Source: Sipunculus nudus
Lineage: Eukaryota; Annelida; Sipuncula; Golfingiida; Sipunculidae
DNA length: 64,000 nt
Direction of reading: 5' to 3'
NCBI GenBank assembly: GCA_026874595.1
Contig: CM049313.1
Location: forward strand, 78,798,659-78,862,658
Every line of letters begins with the position of its first letter. The stretch's first letter is position 1. A program made the position numbers and the translations under genes. A model generated the notes under the pieces. That model did not search any database. It was not told where the DNA came from and was given only the letters and a program-made list of their open reading frames with translations. Of this stretch, positions 49,550-62,609 are shown piece after piece.

Positions 49550-51000
49550 ATGCCCATCTTGTATCAGGTACCTCTGACCTCATTAAATATGGATGTAATC
49601 TGCTGAGAATTTAATTGAGGTGCAGAAATGTATTGGTAAATATGTATATTGAGTTTAATGAAATTCAATAGGATTTTTGTAAGTCACAATGGTGCCTCAA
49701 AAGTACGGTGACCTCTGACCTCATTAATATGCCTTGATTTTGTTGGAAATCAAACTTAGGTGAGATATTTTACTGATGAACATTTCTGATGAGTTTTATC
49801 AAACTCCTTCATATTCTTCGTAAATGATCGTGGCAACAGCACACAGTAGCTGTCATAATGATACTGAAAGCAGCCTGGTAACCACTGACCTCATAAAATA
49901 TGCAAGAAATCTGCTGAGATTTTAGTTGAGGTGAAAATGTCTATTGGTAAATACGTATCTTGAGTTTAATGAAAATCCATAGGATTTTTGTAAAGTCACA
50001 ATGGTGCCCCAAAAGTACGGTGACCTCTGACCTCATTAATATGCCTTGATTTTGTTGGAAATCAAATTTAGGCAAGATATTTTATTGATGAACATTTCTG
50101 ATGAGTTTTATCAAACTCCTTCATATTCTTCGTAAATGATCGTGGCAACAGCACACAGTAGCTGTCATAATGATACTGCAAAGCAGCCTGGTAACCACTG
50201 ACCTCATAAAATATGCAAGAAATCTGCTGAGATTTTAGTTGAGGTGAAAATGTCTATTGGTAAATACGTATCTTGAGTTTAATGAAAATCCATAGGATTT
50301 TTGTTAAGTCACAACGGTGCCTCAAAAGTACGGTGACCTCTGATCTCATTAATATGCCTTGATTTTGCTTGAAATCAAACTTAGGCGAGATATTTTATTG
50401 ATGAACATTTCTGATGAGTTTTATCAAACTCCTTCATATTCTTTGTAAGTGATCTTGGCGACAGCACACAGTAGCTGTCATAATGATACTGCAAAGCAGC
50501 CAGGTAACCTCTGAACTCATTAAATATACAAGAAATCTGCTGAGATTTTAGTTGAGGTGAAAATGTCTATTTGTAAATATGTATATTGAGTTTCATGAAA
50601 ATCCATAGGATTTTTGTGAAAACCATAGGATTTTTGTTAAGTCACCACAGTGCCTTCAAAGTGCAGTGACCTCTGACCTAATTAAATGTGAGTGGATTTT
50701 GCTAGAAATCAAACTTAGGCAAGATATTTTTATTAATTAACATATCAAATTCTTTCATATTCCTCAAAAGTAATTGCGGCTACAGCACACAGGGGCCTAG
50801 TGACCCGTGACCTTATTAAATATGCAAGGATTTTGCCGATAATCAACTCAGGTGAGATAATATAGTGGTAAGTATTAATGGCAAGTCTGGTGAAAATCAA
50901 TCAAAGGCACGGAAAGTTATGGCGGCAACACTAAAAGTTAACTGATTGAATGACAGATGTTGGGTATACCATAATACTCTACATATGATGGGCGAATTAA
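49550..51000. repeat. 313-bp tandem repeat, about 4 units
   Basis: CATTAATATGCCTTGATTTT recurs at 49,722, 50,034 and 50,347, with a diverged fourth near 50,680. Each unit contains two related halves marked by GACCTCTGACCTCATTAA and CACTGACCTCATAAAATATG. The tail (GGAAAGTTATGG, ACACTAAAAGTTAA) recurs at 56,870-56,960. Confidence 0.9.
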
Positions 51001-51460
51001 AGAATTAACTAACAATCCCATAACAAAATTTCTTAAATACTTAATAATTCAGGTGTCTACAAAGTGAGAATGAAGAGGGGCATGTGATAACAAGGGACCC
51101 ATGGGTCACTGTGCCGAGCTGAAGTTGACCTTGAAGGTAACAAGGCCTACAGGCCTAATGCAAACCTGTGCAAAGTTTGGGAGTGTGAATGGAGGTTTAT
51201 TTTTAAAATTTAATATTGATCCTTTTAAGTCCTGCATATCTACCTTAGTCATTATGATTTCAGCAAAATGGACATTTCGGACCTGCAAGTTTCAGACTAG
51301 GACATTTTAAAACTAGAATATGGGTAGTCGACAAGCGACTGTGTATCCGCAGAAATCAAGAGTGGGACGGGTGAAGTGAGGCATGGATTAAGTGGCAAGG
51401 GGAATAGAGTGAGGTGTGTTGTATATTAGCATGGATGTCTGCAGCTTAATCGTAAATGTA

Positions 51461-52455
51461 GGTGGTGCCACCTGTCATAAAATCGAAAAAAATTGTCCAG
51501 GATGTACAAACCTGCAGAATTTCAGGTGGATAAGTAAAACCACTGCTGAGATATGAATTTTTATCCCAAGGCAGATAAACAGATGGACGCTGTGCATAAG
51601 TCAGGGCAGGTGGTGCAACCAGTTTTGCCTATGATGGAGAGCTATGTGAGATCTATACACATGCAAAATGTTGGCCCAATCAGTCAAACAGTTTCCGAGA
51701 TATGAGCTTGGATGTCTGCAGAGTAAACATGAATGTAGGTGGCGCCACCTGTCATAAAATCGATAAAACTGTCCAGGATGTATAAACCTGCAAAATTTCA
51801 AGTGGATAAGTCAAACCACTGCTGAGATATGAGTGATTTTACACCAAGGCAGACGAACTGATGGATGTGGTGCATAAATGGTTGCAGTTGGCGCCTCCAG
51901 TTTTGCATATAAGGAAGAGCTATGTGAGATCTATACACATGGAAAATTTTGGCCCAATCAGTCAAACAGTTCCCGAGATATGAGCTTGGATGTCTGCAGA
52001 ATAAACGTGAGTGTAGGTGGTGCCACCTGTCATAAATCGAGAAAACTATCCAGGATGTAAAGACCTGCAAAATTTCAGGTGGAAAAGTCAAACCACTGCT
52101 GAGATATGAGTGATATTATCTCAAGGCAGATGAACCGATGGATGCTGTGCATAAGAGGTTGCAGGTGGTGCAACCAGTTTTGCCTATGATTAAGAGCTAT
52201 GTTAGCTCTATACACATGCAAAATTTTGGCCCATTCGGTCAAACAGTTCCCGAGATATGAGCTTGGATGACTGCAGAGTAAACATGAATGTAGGTGGCGC
52301 CACCTGTCATAAAATCGAGAAAACTGTCCAGGATGTATAAACCTGCAAAATTTCAGGTTGATAAGTCAAACCACTGCTAAGATATGAGTGATATTATGCC
52401 AAGGCAGATGAACAGATGGACGCTGCAAAAATGGTTGCAGGTGGCGCCACCATTT
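51461..52455. repeat. 277-bp dimeric tandem in copy C
   Basis: Boxes start at 51461, 51609, 51738, 51886, 52016, 52164, 52293 and 52440: spacings 148, 129, 148, 130, 148, 129, 147. This regular register is the clearest view of the dimer. Confidence 0.93.
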
Positions 52456-52729
52456 TTAGTGTATGTTTTAAAGCTATCAAAGGGCTACATTTGTGCAAAA
52501 TATTTAGCCTGATCGATCAAACAGTTCCCGAGATATGCGGGTTTATGTGTGGAAACAGACACACAAATGGACCCTGGGCAGCAAGGAAAGGTCAGAGGTC
52601 AACAAAAATGAGGGTGCAGCAGTTCACATGTGACCTGATGATAAACCCGATTCGCTTAAAATGCAAACCAAATTTTTTCAAACAGTTGAAAGATATAGTT
52701 CCAATAATCTGGGAATTCTGCATCTAAAC

Positions 52730-52785
52730 ATTGTGTCCAGACATCTAGATGCTGTGTCTAGACGTCTAGACACATTGTCTAGACA
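52730..52785. repeat. TCTAGA palindrome cluster, copy C
   Basis: Again contains GTGTCTAGACGTCTAGACAC (52,754-52,773), flanked by further CATCTAGA and GTCTAGACA. Confidence 0.85.
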
Positions 52786-53610
52786 CCCCCACCCCCCCAG
52801 CCAGGTCAGTTGCCATGGTGATGTCTGGACCCCACCTGTTTGTACTGAGTGACCTCTTGACTTGGCTGCTGAAACTCATTTTATTGTCAAATCTGTTTTC
52901 AAATACAGAAAGCCTTTTTCAATTGGCTACAATGCTTTTTTAAAGCTGTATTTACCCAATCTATTCTTATAAAACTGGCAGAACCCGACTATAGAATAAT
53001 TCTTGTAAAGTTTAAACCAATCAGCTTAACAGTTTAATCATTAATCAGTTTATAAGCTAGAAGAGTTTAAAAATACATTTTCGCTTGTAAAAAACACATC
53101 AATGTAGGTGGCGCCACCAATACCTCAAAATCAGATATGACATATATGACAAACATTGGTATAAAATTTGGTGATTATAGCTCTAGCCATTTCTGAAATT
53201 TTAATTTTAGTGTGCTTTTTTGGACAGATGACTAAGTTCAACCTCCTGTTACTCGGCCAAAAATCTCCGAACTGGAACCATTCGAAAAAACTTAAGAGAG
53301 ATTGTTCCAGGGATCATTTCTGTGAAATATTGGACAATTTGGCTGGACAGTTTCGGAGAAGAAGATTTTTAAAGCTTTTTTAGTTTTTTCCTGATAAAAT
53401 CTAAGAAAATGCAGAAAGAAAAAAAATAAACAAAATCCGATATAGTTTTTTGGATGAATGATTATTTGCAAAAAGTTTGGTGATGCTAGCTCCTGCCGTT
53501 TCAGAGATAGATATGGTTAACGTACAGACGACACATGACGCACGACACACGACGTACGACGGACAACGCCGCACCATCGCATAAGCTCACAGGTTCGCTA
53601 AAAATCTAAA

Positions 53611-54150
53611 ACAATATCAAATGGAGATAAAGTATAAGAGGAAAAGGTAATTTAGGCCATGGCTGGTTGACATGATTGGTTTGTATTGATGAGTAAGAAA
53701 TTGTTGCAAATAATATTTTGTGACAGAACCATGCATTTCTAATGTTAATATTGAAGCATGTGAGCTGTTTGTGACATAAAATTTATATTATCACAATGAT
53801 CATTGGTTGGCTTTTTGATAAATTTCTTGACAGTTCTGAAGTTAACACATTTGTTCAATTGGACCTATTTTTTTATAATATATATTTTACTGGATATATG
53901 TATTTTTTTCAGTTTATAAAATGTATACAGTTGAAATATAACTGATGTCCCCAGTCCACACATGCAAGGACTTTGTGATGGTGGTGTTATGGAGGGGGGA
54001 TGATGGGATTAAAATTTTACACCTGAAATATTACACAACTTAATATATACATTGCTTTCAAATTTCAGACTTTAATGGCTTAAATTCATACACATACAGC
54101 ATAAGAAATTTCAATTGTGCTAATAGGAAAAAAATCATAATTGATATATA
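53611..54150. repeat. Paralogue of 57,657-58,140
   Basis: ATCAAATGGAGATAAAGT and GGCCATGGCTGGTTGACA start about 350 bp that recur at 57,670. The copies differ by small indels. The G-rich GGAGGGGGGATG here corresponds to the G16 run at 58,020. Confidence 0.8.
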
Positions 54151-54344
54151 TTAAATATTTAATGATAACAGAGAGATGATGGCCAGACAGAACTGATCAC
54201 TTTATGTTCCATTTCCCTGAAGAAAGAATATGTTTCAACATTACATACAGGGCAAACAAAGCCTAATCTCCCATTTTGCTGAGGCTAAAAAATAATGAAC
54301 AAATGTTTGTATTAGACCCTAATTTTATTATCACATCATTTTTA

Positions 54345-56378
54345 GACAGTGTCAGCTCTGGTAGTTATGACCTGATGGGGAACCTATAGACAGTGTCAGC
54401 TTTAGTAGTGATGACCTGATGGAGAATCTATACACAGTGTCAGCTCTGGTAGTTAAGACCTGATGGGGAACCTATAAATAGTGTCATCTCTGGTAGAAAT
54501 GGCCTGATGGGGAACCTATAGACAGTGTCAGCTCTGGTAGTTATGACCTGATGGGGAACCTATAGACAGTGACAACTCTTTTAGTTATGACCTGATGGGG
54601 AACCTATAGACAGTGTCAGCTCAGGTAGTGATGACCTGATGGGGAGCCCACAGACAGTTTCAGCTCTGGTAGAAATGACCTGTTCATCAACATATAGACA
54701 GTGTCAGCTTAGGTAGTGATGACCTGATGGAGAACCTATAGACAGTGTCAGCTGTTGTACTGATGACCTGTTGGGAACCTATTGACAGTGTCAGCTTTTG
54801 TAGTGATGACCTGATTCAGAACCTATATACAGTGTCAGCTCTGGTAGTTATGACCTGATGGGGAACCTTTAGACAGTGTCAGCTCTAGTAGTGATGACCT
54901 GATGGAGAACCTATATATACAGTGTCAGCTCTGGTAGTTATGACCTGATGGGGAACCTATAGACAGTGTCAGCTCTAGTAGTGATGACCTGATGGTGAAC
55001 CTATATACAGTGTCAGCTCTGGTAGTTATGACCTGATGGGGAACCTATAGACAGTGTCAGCTCTAGTAGTGATGACTTTATGGAGAACCTATATATACAG
55101 TGTCAGCTCTGGTAGTTATGACCTGATGGGGAACCTATAGACAGTGTCAACTCTAGTAGTGATGACCTGATAGAACCTATAAACAGTGTCAGCTCTGGTA
55201 GTTATGACCTGATGGGGAACCTTTAGACAGTGTCAGCTCTAGTAGCGATGACCTGATGGAGAACCTATATATACAGTGTCAGCTCTGGTAGTTATGACCT
55301 GATGGAGAACCTATATACAGTGTCAGCTCTGGTAGTTATGACCTGATGGGGAACCTATAGACAGTGTCAGCTCTAGTAGTGATGACCTGATAGAACCTAT
55401 ATACAGTGTCAGCTCTGGTAGTTATGACCTGATGGGGAACCTGTATACCGTGTAAGCCCTGGTAGTGATAACCTGATGGGGACCCTATAGACAGTGTCAG
55501 CTCTGGTAGCTATGACTTGATGGGGAACCTAGATATACAGTGTCGGCTCTGGTAGTTATGACCTGATGGAGAACCTATATATACAGTGTCAGCTCTGGTA
55601 GTTATGACCTGATGGGGAACCTATAGACAGTGTCAGCTCTAGTAGTGATGACCTGATGGAGAACCTATATACAGTGTCAGCTCTGGTAGTTATGAACTGA
55701 TGGGGAACCTGTATACGGTGTCAGCTCTGGTAGTGATAACCTGATGGGGAACCTGTATACGGTGTCAGCTCTGGTAGTGATAACCTGATGGGGAACCTTT
55801 AGACAGTGTCAGCTCTGGTAGTGATAACCTGATGGGGAACCTGTATACGGTGTCAGCTCTGGTAGTGATAACCTGATGGGGAACCTTTAGACAGTGTCAG
55901 CTCTGGTAGTGATGACCTGATGGGGAACCTATAGACAGTGTCAGCTCTGGTAGAAATGACCTGATGGGGAAACTGTATACAGTGTAAGCTCTGGTTGCAA
56001 TGAACTGATGGGGAACCCATAGACAGTGTCAGCTCTGGTGGAAATAGCCTGATGGGAAACCAGCAGACAGTGTCAGCTCTGGTAGTGATGACCTGATGGG
56101 GAACCTGTAGACAGTGTCAGCTCTGGTAGAAATACTTGCTGGGGAACCTATATACAGTGTCAGCTAAGGTAGTGATGACCTGATGGGGAGCCTACAGAGT
56201 TTCAGCTGTTGTAGTGATGACCTGTTCAGAAACATACAGACAGTGTCAGCTTAGGTAGTGATGACCTGATAGAGAACCTATAGACAGTGTCAGCTCTGGT
56301 AGTGATGACCTAATGGGGAACCTATAGACAGTGTCAGCTCTGGTAGAAACAGCCTGGTGGGGAACCTGTAGACAGCAT
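54345..56378. repeat. 44-bp satellite, about 45 units
   Basis: Unit: GACAGTGTCAGCTCTGGTAG, TTATGACCTGATGGGGAACC, TATA. Many units alternate between GGTAGTTATGACC and AGTAGTGATGACC with TATATATACAG, giving a dimer of about 90 bp. Non-coding. Confidence 0.94.
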
Positions 56379-56560
56379 AGTTCAGGATGCTCAGACCAAA
56401 CTTTTATAGAGTCAAATGTGATCTTGGAAGTGAAGATAAAAAAAGAGGGAATCTGTGTTATTTTGTAAGGGTTATGTAAAATTCAACCAAACATTTTAGT
56501 ATTTTATGTCATTATCTTATCAGTTTATGCTTTAATATTATAACACCATATGATTTTCAG

Positions 56561-56742
56561 ATGCCACTGAATGTGAGGGTCAGTTGCCAGCGCATTGTGT
56601 GACAGGTTTGTTTGAAGTAGATAGAGAACAACCAGTGACTCCAACAAGAACCAGCTTTGATCCTCCCAATCAATTAGCAGAAATTTGTGTGACTTATTGT
56701 ACACCAGGACACTCAGGACTGAGTGTCCAAAAGAGGTTTTGA
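56561..56742 (+). CDS. Possible orphan terminal exon
   Basis: After CATATGATTTTCAG an open frame (first full codon GCC at 56,563) runs 59 codons to TGA at 56,740. It begins ATECEGQLPAHCVTG and ends SGLSVQKRF, with four cysteines and several prolines. Base composition is richer in GC than the flanks, and the frame is not part of an evident repeat. No partner exon was found upstream, where the 44-bp satellite lies. The opposite strand is also open here, which weakens the case. Function unknown. Confidence 0.22.
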
Positions 56743-57609
56743 ACATCACAGATGCTTACACAGCATTTCTGAAAGTCCTGATGCTTTTCATATACATTGA
56801 TGTTGCCCATAATTGAACCAGGGCAAGATAATCTGTTGGTAAGTAGTTTTGTGAGAATCCATCAAAGCAATGGAAAGTTATCAAGATGACACTAAAAGTT
56901 AATGGACGGATGGAGGGTGGGTATCACATAATACTCCCATCATACAACAGGTGTATAAAAAGGTGACATTTCAATGCTTTGTCGTGATATAATTGCTTTC
57001 CCTTCAGGAGCCTTTATTCTGGCTCATTCATCAAAATAATATGATACAGTGACCAGTCTACAGGAACTGACTGGCATTTTTCCATTCCCATATACTCTCA
57101 CGTAATGATGTTTTTCCATGCCAACATTCTATAAACTCAGGTGTGACCAAAAACTACAGTATACATAAATCCCTGGGACACATAGACTGGCAGCAAGCCT
57201 CAGGTAAAACACCTGCAAGGCTACATTTAAATATTTACAAATAATGATTTATAAATGCTGAATGAAATCAAACCACCTGAAGCTGCAATACAAGACTTAA
57301 ATGACAGACAAACAGTGAAAACAATGGACCCATGGGTCACAGCACTGATCTGATTTTGACTATGATGGTAAATTTGTGAAATCTTGACAAACAGAAAAGG
57401 GCTTTTTTATATATTTATGTATTTTTGTATATTACAATTGAAAACTTCAGAAGAAATGCCCTCAAATTTGGCATCTTTGTAACACTTTTTTTTTTTAAAG
57501 AAAACCACTTACAAGTAATTTAGTGTACTTAACAGTAATCTATTTATTTAAATTATTGTGTTAAAATTTCACCAGTGTGACTTACTTCTATTCTCTAGAC
57601 TTGAAACAT
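56743..57609. other. Mixed region with element fragments
   Basis: Holds the 313-bp family tail (56,820-56,960) and a TGGACCCATGGGTCACAG end motif (57,325). No gene. Confidence 0.5.
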
Positions 57610-59257
57610 GGGACCCATGGGTCACTTTGCTCAGCTGAAGTTGACCTTGAAGGTATAAATCTAAAATAATATCAAATGGAGATAAAGTCTAAGAAGAAAA
57701 GGGTAATATAGGCCATGGCTGGTTGACAATTGGTTTGTATTGATGAGTAAGAAATTGTTGCAAATAATATTTTTTGACCAAACAATGCATTTCCTAATGT
57801 AAAAATTGAAGCATTGTGAACATATGATGTATATTATTACCATGATTATTGGTTGTTTTTTTTTATAAATTGTTGACAGTTCAGTAGTTTATACATTTGT
57901 TCAATTGGATCTCCTTTTTACAGTATATATTATAAAAACAGTTTTTTTTTTTTAAATGTATACAGTTGAAATATAATTTATGTAACCAGTCCAAAGATGC
58001 AAAAACTTGGTGTTGGTGTGGGGGGGGGGGGGGGGCTAGTGGAGTGATGGGAGTTACAACATCTCTGTATTATTATAGTGTATATACATAGGAGTTGCAC
58101 TAAATTCAACAATGCTTACAGGATAACAAAATTTCATTCGCAATAACATAATATTTAAAAATATTACATTGTCTGTAGATTTGCTTCATATTTTATAAAT
58201 TTATGCATACTGATGGGTTAAATGATATTTAAATTTGTTAATCATTGAAAAATTGATTTCTTTTAAAAAAATGTTACATTAGCACAACATGGCATCTCCT
58301 GGATTGCACCTTGAATTACTTCTTAAGGAAAGATTTGTATATTTTGAGTGGAAACAGCATTTCAATTAAGGAAATACAGTGCAAACATAATCAATTACTG
58401 CATAACACTTGATTGGTAAGGTTGGTGGGGGGGGGGGGGGGGATATGAGAATAACAGTACATCTGTCACAGCAGGAGATCTCCCCAAGTGATTGTAACAA
58501 GCAGGAACCCTGCCATAGCTGACTTTCAGTGACCATGAGTGAGCTGCCTGCGCCTGGACAAAGCAAGTGACTACAAGCTTTTATTTTCAAATTTTAAAAT
58601 GTAAAAAAATTAAATACCTATGTTTACATGTTGTGAAAATTAAATTAACACTACTCTCAGGAACAAAAAATGTGCCATGGTCAAAGTTAGGCAAAATTTA
58701 AGGTACTGATTTTATTTTTATGCTAAAAATTAGCAATTTACAAAATTCAGATCTTATTTTGGATATACCATTGTATCTTAATTAAACAAAATTATATTCT
58801 TGGAAAAAAAGTCTCTACCTTCAAAAATTTTCATGTTAAGTGAGTAAATATTTTTCACAATTTTTTAAAAAGTTTTTTTTGGGCCGATAACTTAAAGAAA
58901 TTACACTTAACTTACTTATTTTCTGGCATGTATATATGTAATATATAGGAGAATAATTCTGGTAAATATTAAAAATACAGATCAGTGGTTTTGATATTAG
59001 GCACTCCTGAATAGTGATAATAGATTATTAATAGAAATTTGAGGTTTTTCCTTAATTTCTCAATGGAACAAAGTTGCAATGACCTAGTTTTTGGTTTGGT
59101 AGGAGATCTTGGAGACATCAAACAGTATGCTGAATTTTGGATTCCTAGGTGTAATGGTTTCAAAACGTGCCAGTCTAACAGACGGACAGACAGACGGATG
59201 ATGGACAATGGACCACAACTATAACTCAGATGACTTATAGTCAACTGAGCTAAAAAA
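57610..59257. mobile_element. Hairpin-terminated element, third long copy
   Basis: Starts GGGACCCATGGGTCACTT, GCTCAGCTGAAG. It includes the 53.6-kb paralogous block, G16 runs at 58,020 and 58,427, and a 0.6-kb body like 34.6-35.3 kb. It ends TAACTCAGATGACTTATAG, TCAACTGAGCTA (59,222-59,252) then AAAAAA. Confidence 0.7.
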
Positions 59258-59740
59258 CACCTGATATAGCACCCATACACTGCATGGCAGATTGTACTTA
59301 TACAAAATATCTCAGGATGGTTACCTGCAGTCTCAGGGTTAACCAATGTTTCTTCGGAATTTTTTTATTCGAATGGAAATGTATCTAGAAAAACATTGGA
59401 CCTTGTGTATGATGACACTCCGCTCACCTAGAATACATACACATCAATCAACAGTCATCACCATGATGAACATTCATTTAGTGCAAAATTCTAGGAAACG
59501 TGTGGCATTACATCATTGTCCCCTTTGACATAACAATTAATTCACCAAGATGGCATTATGGCTACATTACAAGTCCCATGGGTAAACAGTGCTGCCAAAT
59601 ACCATAAAACACTCATGATTGGAATATTAACTCTGGGAGTTACACCAAACTTTTAATCACTTGTAGATTTTCATACTTGATGTTTTTAATCAAATTCCAG
59701 ATTGAGGTATCCAAGAACAATGGACATACACAATTTTAGC
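59258..59740. other. Gene-free spacer
   Basis: Nothing supportable seen. Confidence 0.4.
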
Positions 59741-60408
59741 CAAATCTGTCATTTAGTTTTTGACTTATAATGCTCACAGTACTGTCATGTGGTAATGATG
59801 GGGTATTAGAAGGCGCAAAAACAAAAAAAGGACAGAAGGTGGTGCCACCTGTCTTCTGAGAAGACAAAGCTATCCAAGATCTTTAATTAATTTGATTTTT
59901 GGACCTATGTATGCATCCCTTTATGAGATATTTATGATTTTGTGTGATTTTCACCATATATGGTAATGTTCAAGGTCAAGGTCATTATCATAGGAAAGGT
60001 CATGACCCAAATTTTAATAAACACATCATCCCATATACCATACCTACGTATAATATGCATAATATGAAAGAGATCTGTCCATTACTTTTCAACTTAAATA
60101 CTAAAGGAACTGTCAAGTGGCAATGATGGGGGTATTAAATGGCATGAAAACAAGAAAAGGATTATAGGTGGCTCCACCAGTTTCCAGTACAAGACAACAC
60201 CATCCACGATCTTCAGTCAACATGATTTTTGGATCAATTTTGGATTTTAAGTAGGCTTAGTCCCCTCTTCCACAGCTATGCACATGTCAAGATTGGTTTA
60301 GACCATTAAATATTTTTTAGTTTTCTTGCCAGAAAGAAATCTCTTCAGTGTTTGTGATGGCGCAACTGTGCCTAAACCATACAATCCTTGTACATTGTCT
60401 TGGGATAC
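59741..60408. repeat. 327-bp TIR-element copy with one end
   Basis: Boxes GGTGGTGCCACC (59,838) and GGTGGCTCCACC (60,167) are 329 bp apart. The right end ATTGTCTTGGGATAC (60,394-60,408) matches the TIR at 13,426 with one change. The left TIR was not found, so the copy is truncated. Confidence 0.75.
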
Positions 60409-60969
60409 AATTACTGTTTACTGTTGATAAATTCTTCCTATTTTCCCATGCTTCCTAAGCTTTAGCTATTTTTTTGATATTTTAATTATTTTTACATACC
60501 TGTATGGTTTTCTTAGTAAGCACATCAGTTGGGGTAAGGGCCTAGCTCTGTAAACTGAATCAGGACTCTGGCTCCCTGTTCAGTGAGTGATGACAGAAGT
60601 GATTAGCAAAGATCACACCAGTTGCTACTAGTTACTAGTTGGTGGGCTGTAGAATGTGTTCAGACAGACATCATTATATTTCCTGGACACAGACAAGCCA
60701 GTTACTGAACCTCCTCTAGAAGCCTGAAATAACATTAACAAGCCATGAGCAACAACATTTACTGTTTATGACAATACAAGAGCAGATGTAGCCCCCCCCC
60801 CCCCCCTCAAGAAATTTGCACCATCACAGGTAATTATGTTTTCTTGATTGTGACAATGCAATAACAAATCTTTTTTCACGGAATGTGTCACATTTTATTT
60901 AATTAACAGGGTTTTTATGACATTAGTACTAAGCATTTGCTTGTTTTGATTACAAGAACTGGAGGTGGT
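60409..60969. other. Gene-free spacer
   Basis: Contains a C15 run (60,792-60,806). Confidence 0.45.
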
Positions 60970-62545
60970 AGTTTTTGGGGTAATTGTAATGTCGAATTAA
61001 AATTACCTGTAATTAATTAATTTTTCAAGTAACTGAATGTAATTTGTAATTGGGCAAAATTCAATTACAAGTAAATGTAATTGTTATGATTACAAACATG
61101 AAAATAGACTTAATTTCACTTACTTAACAATTACTATCCAATTAATTTCAAAACTCGTGACAGAGAACTGGTCTCATTCATTTGTACTTTTTATCAGGAC
61201 ACTCTTGGGTAAGGATTATAAGTATGTAATTAACAGAAGAACTACTATATTAGTATGCAATATACTGGTCATTCATTTAAGGCATTCATATTTTTTTTTG
61301 GCAAATCCCTCTGCTGCCATCTAGACAAAGTAATACACTTCTATAATGCACGCATATGTCTAACGCTACACATGGACAAGTACAGTCTTGCTGCATTTAA
61401 CACTTTCACTGAAATGAACAATTATTTGGCTGGAACATACTCCTACTGCTATCTGCTAATTAATTGACACTCAGGGAGTCACAGGGACAACAGAGGCTTA
61501 TGATCTGGGAAGGCTGATATTAGAATTACCTCCAGTGGATGGCTCATGAGACAAACAGATTGCTTTTGCTGTAGCTTACTGTCTCCACTGTTTCCTGTGA
61601 CAGACATGGCTTTGGCCATTGACTCTGTACATAACTTATCATAACCATGTTGAATGCACTGAACTTTTACTCACTTTTCCATTGCATCAAATTGTAATAT
61701 ATTACATAATCAGCATGTTTATATTTATATGAATTATCACATGAAATATAAACATTGCTGAGTGTTGTGAACATTAACATTGTATTGAAAATCTTGTAAT
61801 TTACAACATATCTTTAACATGCATTGACACTGTAAGTTAAAACTTTAGGATCTACGTGTTGATTAATGTGAAGGATCGGAAGCTAAGGATTTAAGATCAT
61901 CCCCGGTTTGTACCAACAATTTTTTCCACAGGTGATCTTATTAGTGCTTATGTTATCAATAAGCAATACATTTGTCCAGTAAAGGATAATATGTTTAAAA
62001 ATTATTAGATAAATTTTTTACACAGATGGTATTTGAAAGTGATAGTTGTTGACTTCAAGATATACATAGTTTACCTACATATGCTTTCAGATACTCTACT
62101 TCATGTAGAATTTCTAATTAAAAATAGTTACAACCCCTTTATCTACAAGGGAAAAAAGCGATGTTCATATATGTATTTTGGCAATCAGTTTTGTCTATCC
62201 ATAAGAAATTTTAGGAATATGATGCCATCATATATGATTGTCCTTGGTAAAGATCTCATGCACTGTAACTTGTGACATTACTTCAAGTGTGTTTGTAGTA
62301 TTCCCTTCACATTTTTAATAAGTTATCCTTTCTAATATGAGTGATACTTTTCACAAACCATACATAGAACTGTAGATTTTGTATAAAGTAATTGAAAGTA
62401 ATTAATGACATTGTAAAGAAATTGTTATTTAATCATTACATTGTGAAATTTAAGTAATTTGTATTTATAATTGTAATTGGGATTTTTGAAAGTAACTGTG
62501 TAATTGTAATTGAAATGATTACTTTTCAATGTATTTGCCCCAAAC
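60970..62545. repeat. TAATTGTAAT-rich flanks around 1.3 kb of unique-looking sequence
   Basis: Left TTTGGGGTAATTGTAAT and right ATTAC ... TTTGCCCCAAAC are loosely inverted, each followed inward by 100-150 bp of GTAATTGNAATT words. It may be a MITE pair or one element; the ends are too degenerate to settle. Confidence 0.4.
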
Positions 62546-62609
62546 TTAAGCCCCTCCTATGTTTTTCCCATCCTTAATTTTAATGGTGTAAAAATAACTG
62601 AAATATGTA

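Larger units (their letters stand above)
51094..53604. repeat. Composite GGCGCC-family element, copy C
   Basis: Order: GGGACCCATGGGTCACTG start; CAAACCTGTGCAAAGTTTGGG; hairpin AGTCG-ACAAG-CGACT (51,326-51,340) plus GTATCCGC; 277-bp tandem; TCTAGA cluster; a further box GGTGGCGCCACC at 53,107; tail CGCATAAGCTCACAGG then TTCGCTAAAAA. It parallels copy A module by module. Confidence 0.8.

Noticed and set aside
49786-49810. CTGATGAG hammerhead-ribozyme core
   Set aside because: The required GAAA strand and cleavage-site helix were not found around it or its copies at 50,098 and 50,411.
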